Source of the DNA: VAZQ01 sp035693615
Lineage (GTDB): Bacteria > Pseudomonadota > Alphaproteobacteria > Rhizobiales > Xanthobacteraceae
NCBI GenBank assembly: GCA_035693615.1
Contig: DASSGH010000008.1
Location: 1-64,000 of the forward strand
Direction of reading: 5' to 3'
DNA: 64,000 nt
The first letter of the stretch is position 1, and each line of letters opens with the position of its first letter. The position numbers and the translations under genes were made by a program. The notes under the pieces were generated by a model. That model ran no database searches, was not told the origin of the DNA, and worked only from the letters and a program-made list of their open reading frames with translations. Positions 16,714 through 25,159 of the stretch are shown piece by piece.

Positions 16714-19110
16714 ATGAGCAGACCTGCGATCATACTCGACGATCTCGATCGCAATCTCAGCCGCGAGGAAGCGCTGGCGCTGATCGACCTCTCGCTCGAG
16801 AAGCTGCTGCCCGCGGCCGCCCGCCGCCGCGACGCCGCCCACGGCTCGATCGTGTCCTATTCGCGCAAGGTCTTCATCCCGCTCACCCAGCTGTGTCGCG
16901 ACGTTTGCCATTACTGCACCTTCGCGCATCCGCCGCGTAAGAACGAGCGCGCGTATCTGTCGCTCGAGGACGTGCTGGCGATCGCGCGCGCGGGTCAGGC
17001 GGCGGGCTGCAAGGAGGCCCTGTTCACGCTGGGCGATCAGCCGGAGCGGCGCTACCGAGCCGCCGCCGATGAGCTGGCTCGTCTCGGGCATCCGACGACC
17101 TTGTCCTATCTCGCGCAGGCTGCGCGCGCGGTGCACGATGCGACCGGCTTGCTGCCGCATCTCAATCCCGGCCATTTGACGCCGGCCGATGCGGCCGCCT
17201 TGCGCGGCGTGTCGGTGTCGCAAGGGCTCATGCTCGAATCGGCATCGGAGCGGCTGTGCGCGCCCGGCGGGCCGCACCATGGCTCGCCCGACAAGCAGCC
17301 GCGCGCGCGGCTCGCGAGTATCCGCGCCGCCGGCGAAGAGCGCGTGCCGTTCACCTCGGGCATCCTGATCGGCATCGGCGAAACGCGCGCGGAGCGGATC
17401 GATTCGCTCCTCGCCCTGCGCGCGCTCGACGACGCTTATGGCCACCTCCAGGAAATCATCATCCAGAATTTCCGGCCGAAAGCCGCAACCCGCATGGCAG
17501 AGTGGCCAGCGCCATCGCTCGAGGAGCATTTGTGGACCATCGCGGTCGCGCGCCTTTTATTTGCGCCGTCGATGAACATCCAGGCTCCGCCGAATCTCAG
17601 TCCCGGCGTTCTGCCGCGCTTGATCGATGCGGGCATCAACGATTGGGGCGGGGTGTCGCCGGTCACGCCCGATCACGTCAATCCGGAGGCGCCGTGGCCG
17701 GCGCTGGATGCGCTCGCGCGCGCCACTGCCGCGGCCGGCAAGCAACTGGTGGAACGGCTGGCGATCTATCCGGCCTTCGCGCGCCACGCCGATCGTTGGG
17801 TCGATCCCGCGTTGCGGCCTTCGCTCATGGGCCGCGTCGACGCCGACGGCTGGCCGCGCAGCGATGCATGGTGTCCCGGCGCCCGCGCCGCGCTTCCCGA
17901 CGATGCTGCGCGCGTCGGCGGCTCGACGATCGCCGGCGAGATTCCCGCCATTCTGGCCAGAGCACAGGCCGGCAACGCGCTGAGCGAGAACGAGATCGTG
18001 CGGCTGTTTCGCTGCCGTGGCGAGGAGTTTTCAGCCGTGTGCGCGGCGGCCGACGAGCTGCGCCGTACGGCGAATGGCGACGTCGTGTCTTACGTCGTCA
18101 CCCGCAACATCAATTACACCAACATCTGTTACTTCAAATGCGGCTTCTGCGCCTTTTCCAAAGGCAAGCTGAGCGAGAACCTGCGCGGTCGCCCCTACGA
18201 GCTCTCGTGCGACGAGGTCGCACGCCGCGCGCGCGAGGCGTGGGCGCGCGGCGCCACCGAAGTCTGCATGCAGGGCGGCATTCATCCGAGCTATGACGGC
18301 ACCACCTATCTGGACATTTGCCGCGCCGTGAAAAGCGCCTCGCCCGGCATCCACATCCATGCGTTTTCGCCGCTCGAAGTGCATCAAGGCGCGGCGACGC
18401 TCGGCGTTCCGGTCGAGAATTTCCTGCGCTCGCTGCAAGCGGCGGGGTTGGGCACGTTGCCGGGGACCGCGGCGGAAGTCCTCGATGACGAGGTGCGCGC
18501 CGTGCTTTGCCCGGACAAGATTACGACCGCGCGCTGGCTCGAGGTGATGCGTGCGGCGCACCGCAGCGGATTGCGCAGCACTGCGACCATCATGTTCGGC
18601 CATGTCGACCGCTACGAGCATTGGGCGCGCCACCTGCTGCGCATTCGCGAGCTGCAGGCGCAGACGGGCGGCTTCACCGAGTTCGTGCCGCTCCCCTTCG
18701 TGCACATGGAAGCGCCGATCTATCTCAAAGGCCGCTCCCGGCGCGGCCCCACCTTCCGTGAGGCGGTGCTGATGCACGCGGTGGCGCGCCTCGCGCTCAA
18801 TCCGCTGATCACCAACATTCAGACCTCCTGGGTTAAGATGGGCCGCGAAGGCGTCAAGGCGTGTCTGCGCAGCGGCGCCAACGACCTCGGCGGCACGTTG
18901 ATGGATGAAACCATCACCCGCTCGGCCGGTGCGAGCCACGGAACCGAGATGATGCCGGCCGAGATGGAAGGCATCATTCGCTCGCTGGGCCGTATCCCGC
19001 GCCAGCGCGACACGCTTTACCGCACCGCTGCGCAGGAGCGGTACCGCGCATCCTTCGAGGCGGCGCGCGCCGCCGACGCGCAGCTTGAAGGAGCCGCACC
19101 GGCCCTATGA
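16714..19110 (+). CDS. fbiC: Bifunctional FO synthase FbiC (CofG-CofH fusion)
   Basis: This 798-residue protein fuses the two radical-SAM enzymes that build FO (7,8-didemethyl-8-hydroxy-5-deazariboflavin), the chromophore of coenzyme F420, from tyrosine and a flavin precursor. The N-terminal CofG half has the CX3CX2C cluster site C61, C65, C68 (CRDVCHYC); the C-terminal CofH half has C472, C476, C479 (CYFKCGFC). Both clusters are intact and total length fits actinobacterial FbiC (about 850). The gene follows the F420 reductase by six bases and its stop overlaps the next start. Such fusions are typical of Actinobacteria and rarer in Proteobacteria. Confidence 0.95.
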   Translation: MSRPAIILDDLDRNLSREEALALIDLSLEKLLPAAARRRDAAHGSIVSYSRKVFIPLTQLCRDVCHYCTFAHPPRKNERAYLSLEDVLAIARAGQAAGCKEALFTLGDQPERRYRAAADELARLGHPTTLSYLAQAARAVHDATGLLPHLNPGHLTPADAAALRGVSVSQGLMLESASERLCAPGGPHHGSPDKQPRARLASIRAAGEERVPFTSGILIGIGETRAERIDSLLALRALDDAYGHLQEIIIQNFRPKAATRMAEWPAPSLEEHLWTIAVARLLFAPSMNIQAPPNLSPGVLPRLIDAGINDWGGVSPVTPDHVNPEAPWPALDALARATAAAGKQLVERLAIYPAFARHADRWVDPALRPSLMGRVDADGWPRSDAWCPGARAALPDDAARVGGSTIAGEIPAILARAQAGNALSENEIVRLFRCRGEEFSAVCAAADELRRTANGDVVSYVVTRNINYTNICYFKCGFCAFSKGKLSENLRGRPYELSCDEVARRAREAWARGATEVCMQGGIHPSYDGTTYLDICRAVKSASPGIHIHAFSPLEVHQGAATLGVPVENFLRSLQAAGLGTLPGTAAEVLDDEVRAVLCPDKITTARWLEVMRAAHRSGLRSTATIMFGHVDRYEHWARHLLRIRELQAQTGGFTEFVPLPFVHMEAPIYLKGRSRRGPTFREAVLMHAVARLALNPLITNIQTSWVKMGREGVKACLRSGANDLGGTLMDETITRSAGASHGTEMMPAEMEGIIRSLGRIPRQRDTLYRTAAQERYRASFEAARAADAQLEGAAPAL

Positions 19111-20609
19111 CGGCGCCATTCCTCATCGAGCCGGAAATCCTCGACGGCGAGCGCCGGCGCGCCGCGGTCGAGTGCCTGCGCGCCGCGCAGGTGAAGCTGC
19201 CGACCTGGAGCGAGCTTGCTGATCCGACGCGCATCCCGGACGGCGTCGGCACGAACCTCAAATCGGTCGGCCCGGACGAGCCGGATGCGAAGAATCTGTG
19301 GCGCGTGCACTGGTTCAACGCCGCCGACCGCAAGGCGCGCGTGCCGCTGCCCGGCCATGTTGTCCTGCCGCAGGCGCTGACCGGCGTGAAGGCGCCGATC
19401 GTCGTTCTGCTTGGGCGGCGTTTTCCCATGATCGGGGCGCACAAGGTGCTCGCGGCGTATGCCTGCCTGGTGCCGCGTCTGGTGACCGGACATTTCGATC
19501 CCGCGCACGACCGCGCGGTGTGGCCGTCCACCGGAAATTACTGCCGCGGCGGGGTCGCCATCTCGCGCATCCTGCGCTGCCGCGGCGTGGCGGTGTTGCC
19601 CGCCGGCATGAGCCAGGAGCGTTTCGACTGGCTCAATGAATGGGTCTCGGATCCCGCCGACATCATCCGCACGCCGGGAACCGAAAGCAATGTCAAGGAA
19701 ATCTACGACAAATGCGCCGAGCTTGCGCGTGACGAGCGCAACGTGATCATCAACCAGTTTTCCGAATTCGCCAACTACCTGATCCATTATTACTGCACCG
19801 GCGCGGCGTTCGATCGCGTCTTCGCGCATGTAAAAAGCGACAACCCGAACCGCCGGCTGGCGGCGTGCGTCTCGGCGACCGGCTCGGCCGGAACCATCGC
19901 CGCCGGCGATTACCTGAAATCCCGCCACGGCGCCAAGATTGCCGCCGCCGAGGCCGTCGAATGTCCGACAATGCTCTGCAACGGATACGGCGAGCACAAC
20001 ATTCAGGGTATCGGCGACAAGCACATCCCGCTGATCCACAACGTCATGAACACCGATCTCGTCGTCGGTGTCTCCGAGCTCGCCAGCGATTCGCTGAATC
20101 TTTTGTTCGGCGGCAATATCGGGCGCAGCTACCTCGTCGGGCGGCGCAAGATCGATCCCGACGTGGTGAGGACCTTCGACGACATCGGCATCTCGGGACT
20201 AGCGAATATCGTCGCCGCCATAAAGGTCGCCAAGCATCTCGATTTCGGCGCCGACGACGTGGTGATGACGGTGGCGACCGACAGCGCGCTCCTTTACGCC
20301 AGCGAACGGCGCAGCTTTCTGGCGCGCCGCTACAGCGAGGGGTTCGACGAGGTCAATGCCGGCGAAATCTTCAGCCGCCACTTGGAAGGGATCGCCGACG
20401 ATCACGTCCTCGAGCTGACCCATTTCGACCGCAAGCGGATTTTCAACCTCGGGTACTTCACTTGGGTGGAACAGCAGGGCGTGAGCCTCGACGATTTCGA
20501 ACAGCGAAGAGATCAGCGGTTCTGGCGCAGTCTCGTGGACGGCATACCGACGTGGGACCGCTTGATCGACAATTTCAACGCCGAGGTCGGCGCCGCGCGC
20601 GGACGGTGA
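19107..20609 (+). CDS. Fold-type II PLP-dependent enzyme (cysteine synthase-like), function unknown
   Basis: This 500-residue protein resembles the beta-family of PLP enzymes (CysK/cystathionine beta-synthase/threonine synthase fold). Lys113 in IGAHKVLAAY is the likely Schiff-base lysine, PSTGNYCRGG (140-149) matches the Asn loop, and VSATGSAGTIAAG (near 253-265) the phosphate-binding glycine loop. It is longer than CysK (about 310), with N- and C-terminal extensions that I cannot assign. Its ATG overlaps the fbiC stop (ATGA), so it is translationally coupled to F420 synthesis. It could be a lyase, deaminase or beta-replacement enzyme for the pathway substrate. Confidence 0.8.
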   Translation: MTAPFLIEPEILDGERRRAAVECLRAAQVKLPTWSELADPTRIPDGVGTNLKSVGPDEPDAKNLWRVHWFNAADRKARVPLPGHVVLPQALTGVKAPIVVLLGRRFPMIGAHKVLAAYACLVPRLVTGHFDPAHDRAVWPSTGNYCRGGVAISRILRCRGVAVLPAGMSQERFDWLNEWVSDPADIIRTPGTESNVKEIYDKCAELARDERNVIINQFSEFANYLIHYYCTGAAFDRVFAHVKSDNPNRRLAACVSATGSAGTIAAGDYLKSRHGAKIAAAEAVECPTMLCNGYGEHNIQGIGDKHIPLIHNVMNTDLVVGVSELASDSLNLLFGGNIGRSYLVGRRKIDPDVVRTFDDIGISGLANIVAAIKVAKHLDFGADDVVMTVATDSALLYASERRSFLARRYSEGFDEVNAGEIFSRHLEGIADDHVLELTHFDRKRIFNLGYFTWVEQQGVSLDDFEQRRDQRFWRSLVDGIPTWDRLIDNFNAEVGAARGR

Positions 20610-20614
20610 TCGCC

Positions 20615-21601
20615 ATGGCGAAGACCAACGACAAATCGCGCGCCGGCACGCCCCAGAGCTATCTGGAGCTGCGCGAGGATCTGCTGCGCCGCGACCGCAG
20701 CCTGCGCGACAAGGTCGTTTCGCTCGAAGAGGCAACTTCGTTCGTGCGCGACGGAGATTCGGTCGGGATCGGGGGCAGCACCATGTCACGCACCCCCATG
20801 GGCATGGTGTGGGCGCTGGTGCGCGCGGGTCGCAAGCACCTCACCTGCTCGCGCAGCATCGTCTCCAGCGACGGCGACCTGCTGTTCGCGTCGGGCATCT
20901 GCGACCGCATCGTGACGAGCTGGTTCAGCCAGGGAATTCTCTGGGGCGTGTCGAAAGTGATGCGCCATCACGTGGAGAGCGGGAAGGCGCGATACGACGA
21001 GTGGAGCCACATGGCGATGGGCATGCGGTTTCGCGCCGGCGCCATGGGCGTTCCCTTCATGCCGATTCGCTCGATGCTGGGGTCCGACGTTCGCAAGCAA
21101 CGCCCCGAAGCGAAGGAGATCGATTGCCCGTTCACCGGCGAGAAACTGCTCTTGGTTCCCGCCCTCAACCCCGATGTCGCCTTGATCCACGTGCAGCGCT
21201 GCGATGCCTACGGCAACGCGCAAATCGACGGGCTGCAGTTCATGGACATCGATCTGGCGATGGCCGCCAACAAGGTGATCCTGACCACGGAGCGCATCGT
21301 CTCCAACGATCAGATCCGACGCGCGCCGGACCAGACCAAGATACCTTTCTTTGCCGTCGACGCCGTGGTCGAATTGCCGTTCGGCTGCGCCCCGCACGAA
21401 TGCTATGGCGTGTACGAGCCGATGTTGCGCCACATGGAATACTACGTGGGCCTGGTGAACGCCGATCCGGTGAAAGGAATGCGGGAGTACATGGATCGGT
21501 TCGTGTACGGGCCGAAATCGTGGAGCGAGTTTCTCGCCTTGATCGGTATCGAGGAGTTGCTCGAGGCGGCGCGCGCCGGGGAGAGCATCTACGATGCTTA
21601 A
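20615..21601 (+). CDS. Family I CoA-transferase alpha subunit (glutaconate CoA-transferase A / IpdA-like)
   Basis: This 328-residue protein resembles the alpha subunit of glutaconate-type CoA-transferases, which move CoA between carboxylic acids, or of IpdAB-type CoA-thioester ring-opening hydrolases. The glycine-rich start of the fold is visible in VSLEEATSFVRDGDSVGIGG (about 38-57), and the LNPDVALIHVQRCDAYGNAQIDG motif is strongly family-typical. The ATG at 20615 is chosen; a GTG three codons earlier, overlapping the upstream stop, is possible. It overlaps the beta-subunit gene by eight bases, so the two form an obligate pair. Confidence 0.88.
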   Translation: MAKTNDKSRAGTPQSYLELREDLLRRDRSLRDKVVSLEEATSFVRDGDSVGIGGSTMSRTPMGMVWALVRAGRKHLTCSRSIVSSDGDLLFASGICDRIVTSWFSQGILWGVSKVMRHHVESGKARYDEWSHMAMGMRFRAGAMGVPFMPIRSMLGSDVRKQRPEAKEIDCPFTGEKLLLVPALNPDVALIHVQRCDAYGNAQIDGLQFMDIDLAMAANKVILTTERIVSNDQIRRAPDQTKIPFFAVDAVVELPFGCAPHECYGVYEPMLRHMEYYVGLVNADPVKGMREYMDRFVYGPKSWSEFLALIGIEELLEAARAGESIYDA

Positions 21602-22364
21602 GAAGCACAACTACAGCGCGGCGGAGCTGCTCACCATCCTGAGCGCGCGGCAGCTCAGCGACGGGCAGGTGGTATTCGCCGGCGTGGGGATCCCGCTGTT
21701 GGCCGCCACCCTGGCGCAGCGGCTGCGCTGCCCCGGCCTGACGATCCTGTTCGAAGGCGGGGTGATCGGCGCTTTCATCGAGCCGGGAAAGCTTCCCCCT
21801 TCGACCAACGATCAGCGATGCACCAGGCGCGCCAACATGGTGCTCGGCAGCGCCGAAGTGCTGCTGCTGCTGCAGCGTGGCTACGTCGACGTCGGATTCA
21901 TGGGCGGCGCGCAGGTGGACCAGTACGGCAATTTGAACAGCTCGTTCATTGGCGATCCGGCGCGGCCGAAGACCCGACTGCCGGGGACAGGTGGCGGCAA
22001 CGACATCGCCTCGCTCGCGCAGATGATCGTGGCGATGAAGCACGAGAAGCGCCGCTTCGTCGAGCACGTCGATTTCATCACCAGTCCCGGATACCTGCAG
22101 GGCGGCGAGACGCGGCGAGCCAGCGGCCTCCTTGCCGGCGGCATGTTCCGCGTCGTGACCGATCTCGCGGTGTTCGGATTCGAAGCCGAGAAGCGGCGCA
22201 TGCAGGTGATCTCGCTCAATCCGGGCGTCAGCCGCCAGACGCTTCAGGACAACACCGGGTTTACCCTCGACTTCGCGCCCCATCTCGGCGTCACCGAGCC
22301 GCCCACCGACCAGGAGCTCGAGATCCTGCGCGAGCTCGACCCCGAACGGCTCTACACCGCATAG
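21594..22364 (+). CDS. Family I CoA-transferase beta subunit (glutaconate CoA-transferase B / IpdB-like)
   Basis: This 256-residue partner of the preceding alpha subunit would carry the active-site carboxylate. Glu54 in LTILFEGGVIGAF occupies the position of the catalytic glutamate described for glutaconate CoA-transferase beta. The GYVDVGFMGGAQVDQYGNLNSS segment and the GGGNDIASLA motif are also typical. Family members include dicarboxylate CoA-transferases and ring-opening hydrolases such as IpdB, so either activation or ring cleavage of a pathway intermediate is possible. The eight-base overlap with the alpha gene indicates coupled translation. Confidence 0.88.
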   Translation: MLKKHNYSAAELLTILSARQLSDGQVVFAGVGIPLLAATLAQRLRCPGLTILFEGGVIGAFIEPGKLPPSTNDQRCTRRANMVLGSAEVLLLLQRGYVDVGFMGGAQVDQYGNLNSSFIGDPARPKTRLPGTGGGNDIASLAQMIVAMKHEKRRFVEHVDFITSPGYLQGGETRRASGLLAGGMFRVVTDLAVFGFEAEKRRMQVISLNPGVSRQTLQDNTGFTLDFAPHLGVTEPPTDQELEILRELDPERLYTA

Positions 22365-22414
22365 AGAAGGCTTGAGCGAGATGTAGCAGCGCGAGCGGCA
22401 ATCTCGGTGTGCTT

Positions 22415-22436
22415 CCTCCCCCGTACACGGGGGAGG
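22415..22436. repeat. Short perfect hairpin in the operon gap
   Basis: Arms CCTCCCCCGT and ACGGGGGAGG pair perfectly around a two-base loop (AC). It lies between the CoA-transferase and LLM genes, without a T-tract, so it is not a classic terminator. It may stabilise the upstream mRNA end, and it resembles the C-rich outer arms of the repeat at 24875-25041. Confidence 0.65.
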
Positions 22437-22464
22437 GGACGATGTGGCTCTAGAGGAGTTTGTA

Positions 22465-23421
22465 ATGGCGCGTTTGGATCGGACATTCGGCATCGCGGTG
22501 CCAAATTTCACCGCCTATCCGCAGATGCCGGACATCAAGGCCCTGGTCGAGTACGGAGTGCGAATGGAAGCGCTTGGCTTCGATTCGCTTTGGGTGTGGG
22601 ACCATATCCTGCTCGGCGTCGAACCGAATTTTCCCATCATCGAGTCCTTGACGCTGCTCACGGCCATTGCCGCGCGCACCAGCAAGATCAAGCTCGGCAC
22701 CGGCATTCTCGTGCTGCCGATGCGCAATCCGGTGATTCTCGCCAAGCAGCTGGCATCCATGGATCTGTTGTCGGACGGCCGGCTGCTGATGGGCATGGCA
22801 TCGGGCTGGTATCGGCGCGAATTCAACGCCATCGGCGTGCCGTTCGAGCAGCGCGGCAAGATCATGGATGAAAATCTCGACATCCTCAAACGCTTCTGGA
22901 CCGAGCACATGGTGAGCGGCAAGTTCAGCCGCTACGACATCCCCGCCGGTGTCATGTATCCGAAGCCGGTGCAGAAACCACATCCGCCGATCCTGATCGG
23001 TGGATATGTCGATCGCGTGCTCAAGCGCGCGGCCCTCAGCGGCGACGGTTGGCTCACCTATTTCTACCGGCCGGACAGCTTCGCCAAATCGTGGGACAAG
23101 ATTCGGGCATTTGCGAAGGAGGGGGGAAAAGATCCGGACAAGCTTCTCAATGCTTCGCAGCTGCCGATCTACGTCGGCAAGTCCCGCCAGGCGATCGAGA
23201 GCCAGATGATGGAGTGGCTCACCAAGGAGTGGGATTTCGCGTCTTGGAGCGAATCGACGAAGGACAGCGCCGTCATGGGAACCGTCGACGAATGCGTCGA
23301 GCAGCTCAAGGCGCACGTAGCCGTCGGAACGCAAAAGATCATCTTCGTTCCCTACAAGTACGAGGCGGAGCAGATCGAGCTTATTGCCCGCGAGATCATT
23401 CCCCGGCTGAAGGCGAAATGA
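22465..23421 (+). CDS. LLM-class oxidoreductase, probably F420-dependent
   Basis: This 318-residue TIM-barrel protein belongs to the bacterial luciferase-like family, whose members use F420 or reduced flavin. Typical segments are VEYGVRMEALGFDSLWVWDHIL near the start, ARTSKIKLGTGILVLPMRNPVILAKQLA, and SDGRLLMGMASGWYRREF. The ATG at 22465 is preceded by GAGGAG. Because F420 reductase and FO synthase lie a few kilobases upstream in the same direction, F420 is the likelier cofactor; sequence alone cannot exclude FMNH2-dependent monooxygenase activity. It may be the enzyme the cofactor genes serve, reducing or oxidising the pathway substrate. Confidence 0.85.
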   Translation: MARLDRTFGIAVPNFTAYPQMPDIKALVEYGVRMEALGFDSLWVWDHILLGVEPNFPIIESLTLLTAIAARTSKIKLGTGILVLPMRNPVILAKQLASMDLLSDGRLLMGMASGWYRREFNAIGVPFEQRGKIMDENLDILKRFWTEHMVSGKFSRYDIPAGVMYPKPVQKPHPPILIGGYVDRVLKRAALSGDGWLTYFYRPDSFAKSWDKIRAFAKEGGKDPDKLLNASQLPIYVGKSRQAIESQMMEWLTKEWDFASWSESTKDSAVMGTVDECVEQLKAHVAVGTQKIIFVPYKYEAEQIELIAREIIPRLKAK

Positions 23422-23691
23422 CGCACCTCGCACGGCGCGGCGATCATGGAGAAGCCTGCCGCCGCGCTAACTTGGCGCGAAAGCATGCATCTGGCCGCGC
23501 CGTGTGGGCGCAATTTCGGCTTGCCCACGCATTCGCTCCTCATGTTATCATTCGCCCAGAAGCGCGGACGGCCGGAAGCGAAGGGGCCGTGCAAGGAATC
23601 AACGCATTTCCAATAGGATCTGCCGCTCACTTGCCGCGCAAATAGCTACGCGATGATCGGCTGGCGCCGCTCGCACACAGGAGGGACAAAC

Positions 23692-24849
23692 ATGAAGCAA
23701 TACGCAGGCACGGCCGCGCTCGCGGCAATCGTTCTTGCCGCCGCGGTGACGACGGCGCCCGCGCAAGACACGATCAAGGTCGGCGTCATTCAGCCGCTGA
23801 CCGGGGCGTTCGCCGCATCGGGAAACTACGTCGCCAACGGCGCCAAAATCGCCGCCGACGAGATCAACGCCAAAGGCGGCGTGCTCGGCAAGAAATTGGA
23901 GCTGGTGATCGAGGACAACAAGAGCAATCCGACCGAAGCCGCCGCGGTCGCGGAGAAGCTCATCGTGCGCGACAAGGTGCCGGTGATGATGGGCGCGTGG
24001 GGCTCGGGCTTCACGTTGGCGATCATGCCGAAGCTGATGGAATACAAAGTGCCGATGCTGGTGGAGACCTCCTCGGCCGGTAAGATCACCACGTCGGGTA
24101 ATCCCTACATCTTCCGCATTTCGCCACCCTCGGCCGTCGAAGCGGTCGCCTTTGCCAAGATCGTCGACAAGCTCAACATCGGCAAGGCCGACTTCCTCGT
24201 CGTGAACAACGATTGGGGGCGCGGCGCCGCGGAAGATTTCGGCAAGATGTTCAAGGAGCACAATATCAAAGTCGGCCTGGTCGAGACCATGGATCCGCCG
24301 GCACAGGACATGAGCGCTCAGCTTGCCAAGATCAAAGCCTCCGATGCCGACACGCTGATCGTCACTACGGCGGTCGAGCAGCTCACGCTGATCTTCAAGC
24401 AGGCGGCGGCGCTGGGCTTGAAGAAGCGAATCATTACTACGGGTGGGTCGCAGAATCCAGATCAGTTGATCGAACAGGCCGGTGCGGCAGCAAACGACAC
24501 CACGCACATCACCTTCTTCACGCCGTGGAAGCCCGAGGTGTCGGCCGATCCGGCGATGGCGAAGGCGTTCATCGAGGAATGGAAGAAACGCAGCTATCCC
24601 TTCGCCGGGTTGACCGAGAGTTTCCGCGGCTATGACGGCATCCGCACGATTGCGGCCGCCATCGCCAAGGCGGGCAAAGCCGAGCCGGAGGCGATCCGCG
24701 CGGCGTTGTGGCAGGTCGAACTCCCCGGCATGAACGGCAAGATCAAGTTCGAGAAAGCCGGCCCCTCGGGCCAGGAAAGCGGCCAAAGAAATCAGGGCAT
24801 CTACCTCATCAAGATCGAGAACGGCAAAATCGTCCTTCCCAGCGTGTGA
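23692..24849 (+). CDS. Branched-chain amino acid-type (Liv) ABC transporter substrate-binding protein
   Basis: This 385-residue periplasmic binding protein of the LivJ/LivK superfamily (Peripla_BP_6) has a Sec signal peptide (MKQYAGTAALAAIVLAA...) ending near APAQ. The mature part starts DTIKVGVIQPLTGAFAASG, the typical family opening. The ATG at 23692 is preceded by GGAGGG. It leads the Liv cluster (binding protein, two permeases, two ATPases), separated from the first permease by a 310-base gap holding a composite repeat. In these bacteria such systems often import aromatic acids and amides rather than amino acids, so it may bring in the island's substrate. Confidence 0.93.
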   Translation: MKQYAGTAALAAIVLAAAVTTAPAQDTIKVGVIQPLTGAFAASGNYVANGAKIAADEINAKGGVLGKKLELVIEDNKSNPTEAAAVAEKLIVRDKVPVMMGAWGSGFTLAIMPKLMEYKVPMLVETSSAGKITTSGNPYIFRISPPSAVEAVAFAKIVDKLNIGKADFLVVNNDWGRGAAEDFGKMFKEHNIKVGLVETMDPPAQDMSAQLAKIKASDADTLIVTTAVEQLTLIFKQAAALGLKKRIITTGGSQNPDQLIEQAGAAANDTTHITFFTPWKPEVSADPAMAKAFIEEWKKRSYPFAGLTESFRGYDGIRTIAAAIAKAGKAEPEAIRAALWQVELPGMNGKIKFEKAGPSGQESGQRNQGIYLIKIENGKIVLPSV

Positions 24850-24874
24850 CGACGCTCGCAGCGATTTCGGTGCG

Positions 24875-25041
24875 CTCCCTCTCCCCATTGGGGGAGAGGG
24901 CTGGGGTGAGGGGGTTACGGACCTGTCGAGAGACCTTAACCCCTCACCCCACCCCTCTCCCAGCCGAAGTCGGATTTATCCGACTTCGGCAGAGTTAAAG
25001 TCACCGAACTCGGGTAAACCCGAGTTCGGTGGGAGAGGGAG
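24875..25041. repeat. Composite palindromic repeat, variant form
   Basis: The outer ends CTCCCTCTCCC (24875) and GGGAGAGGGAG (25031-25041) are complementary. Inside are a G-rich/C-rich stem (GGGGTGAGGGG against CCCCTCACCCC) and two perfect hairpins. At 24963-24990 the arms are GCCGAAGTCGGAT and ATCCGACTTCGGC. At 25002-25031 the arms are CACCGAACTCGGGT and ACCCGAGTTCGGTG. The inner hairpins match those of the five composite elements further right. This repeat fills most of the gap between the binding-protein and permease genes of the Liv system. Confidence 0.85.
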
Positions 25042-25159
25042 CAGATCGAGTCCGCCGCTTGATAATTAAGCGTTGATTCCGGTCACAGCGAATCCGCGCT
25101 AGAGGCCGAGACGCCGGAACATTCCCGGCGAGGCCCGCGTCCGGACCCGTGAGAGGCAC

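Noticed and set aside
22415..22436. Rho-independent terminator inside the F420 operon
   Set aside because: The stem is perfect but no T-run follows on either strand; it is listed as a hairpin only.
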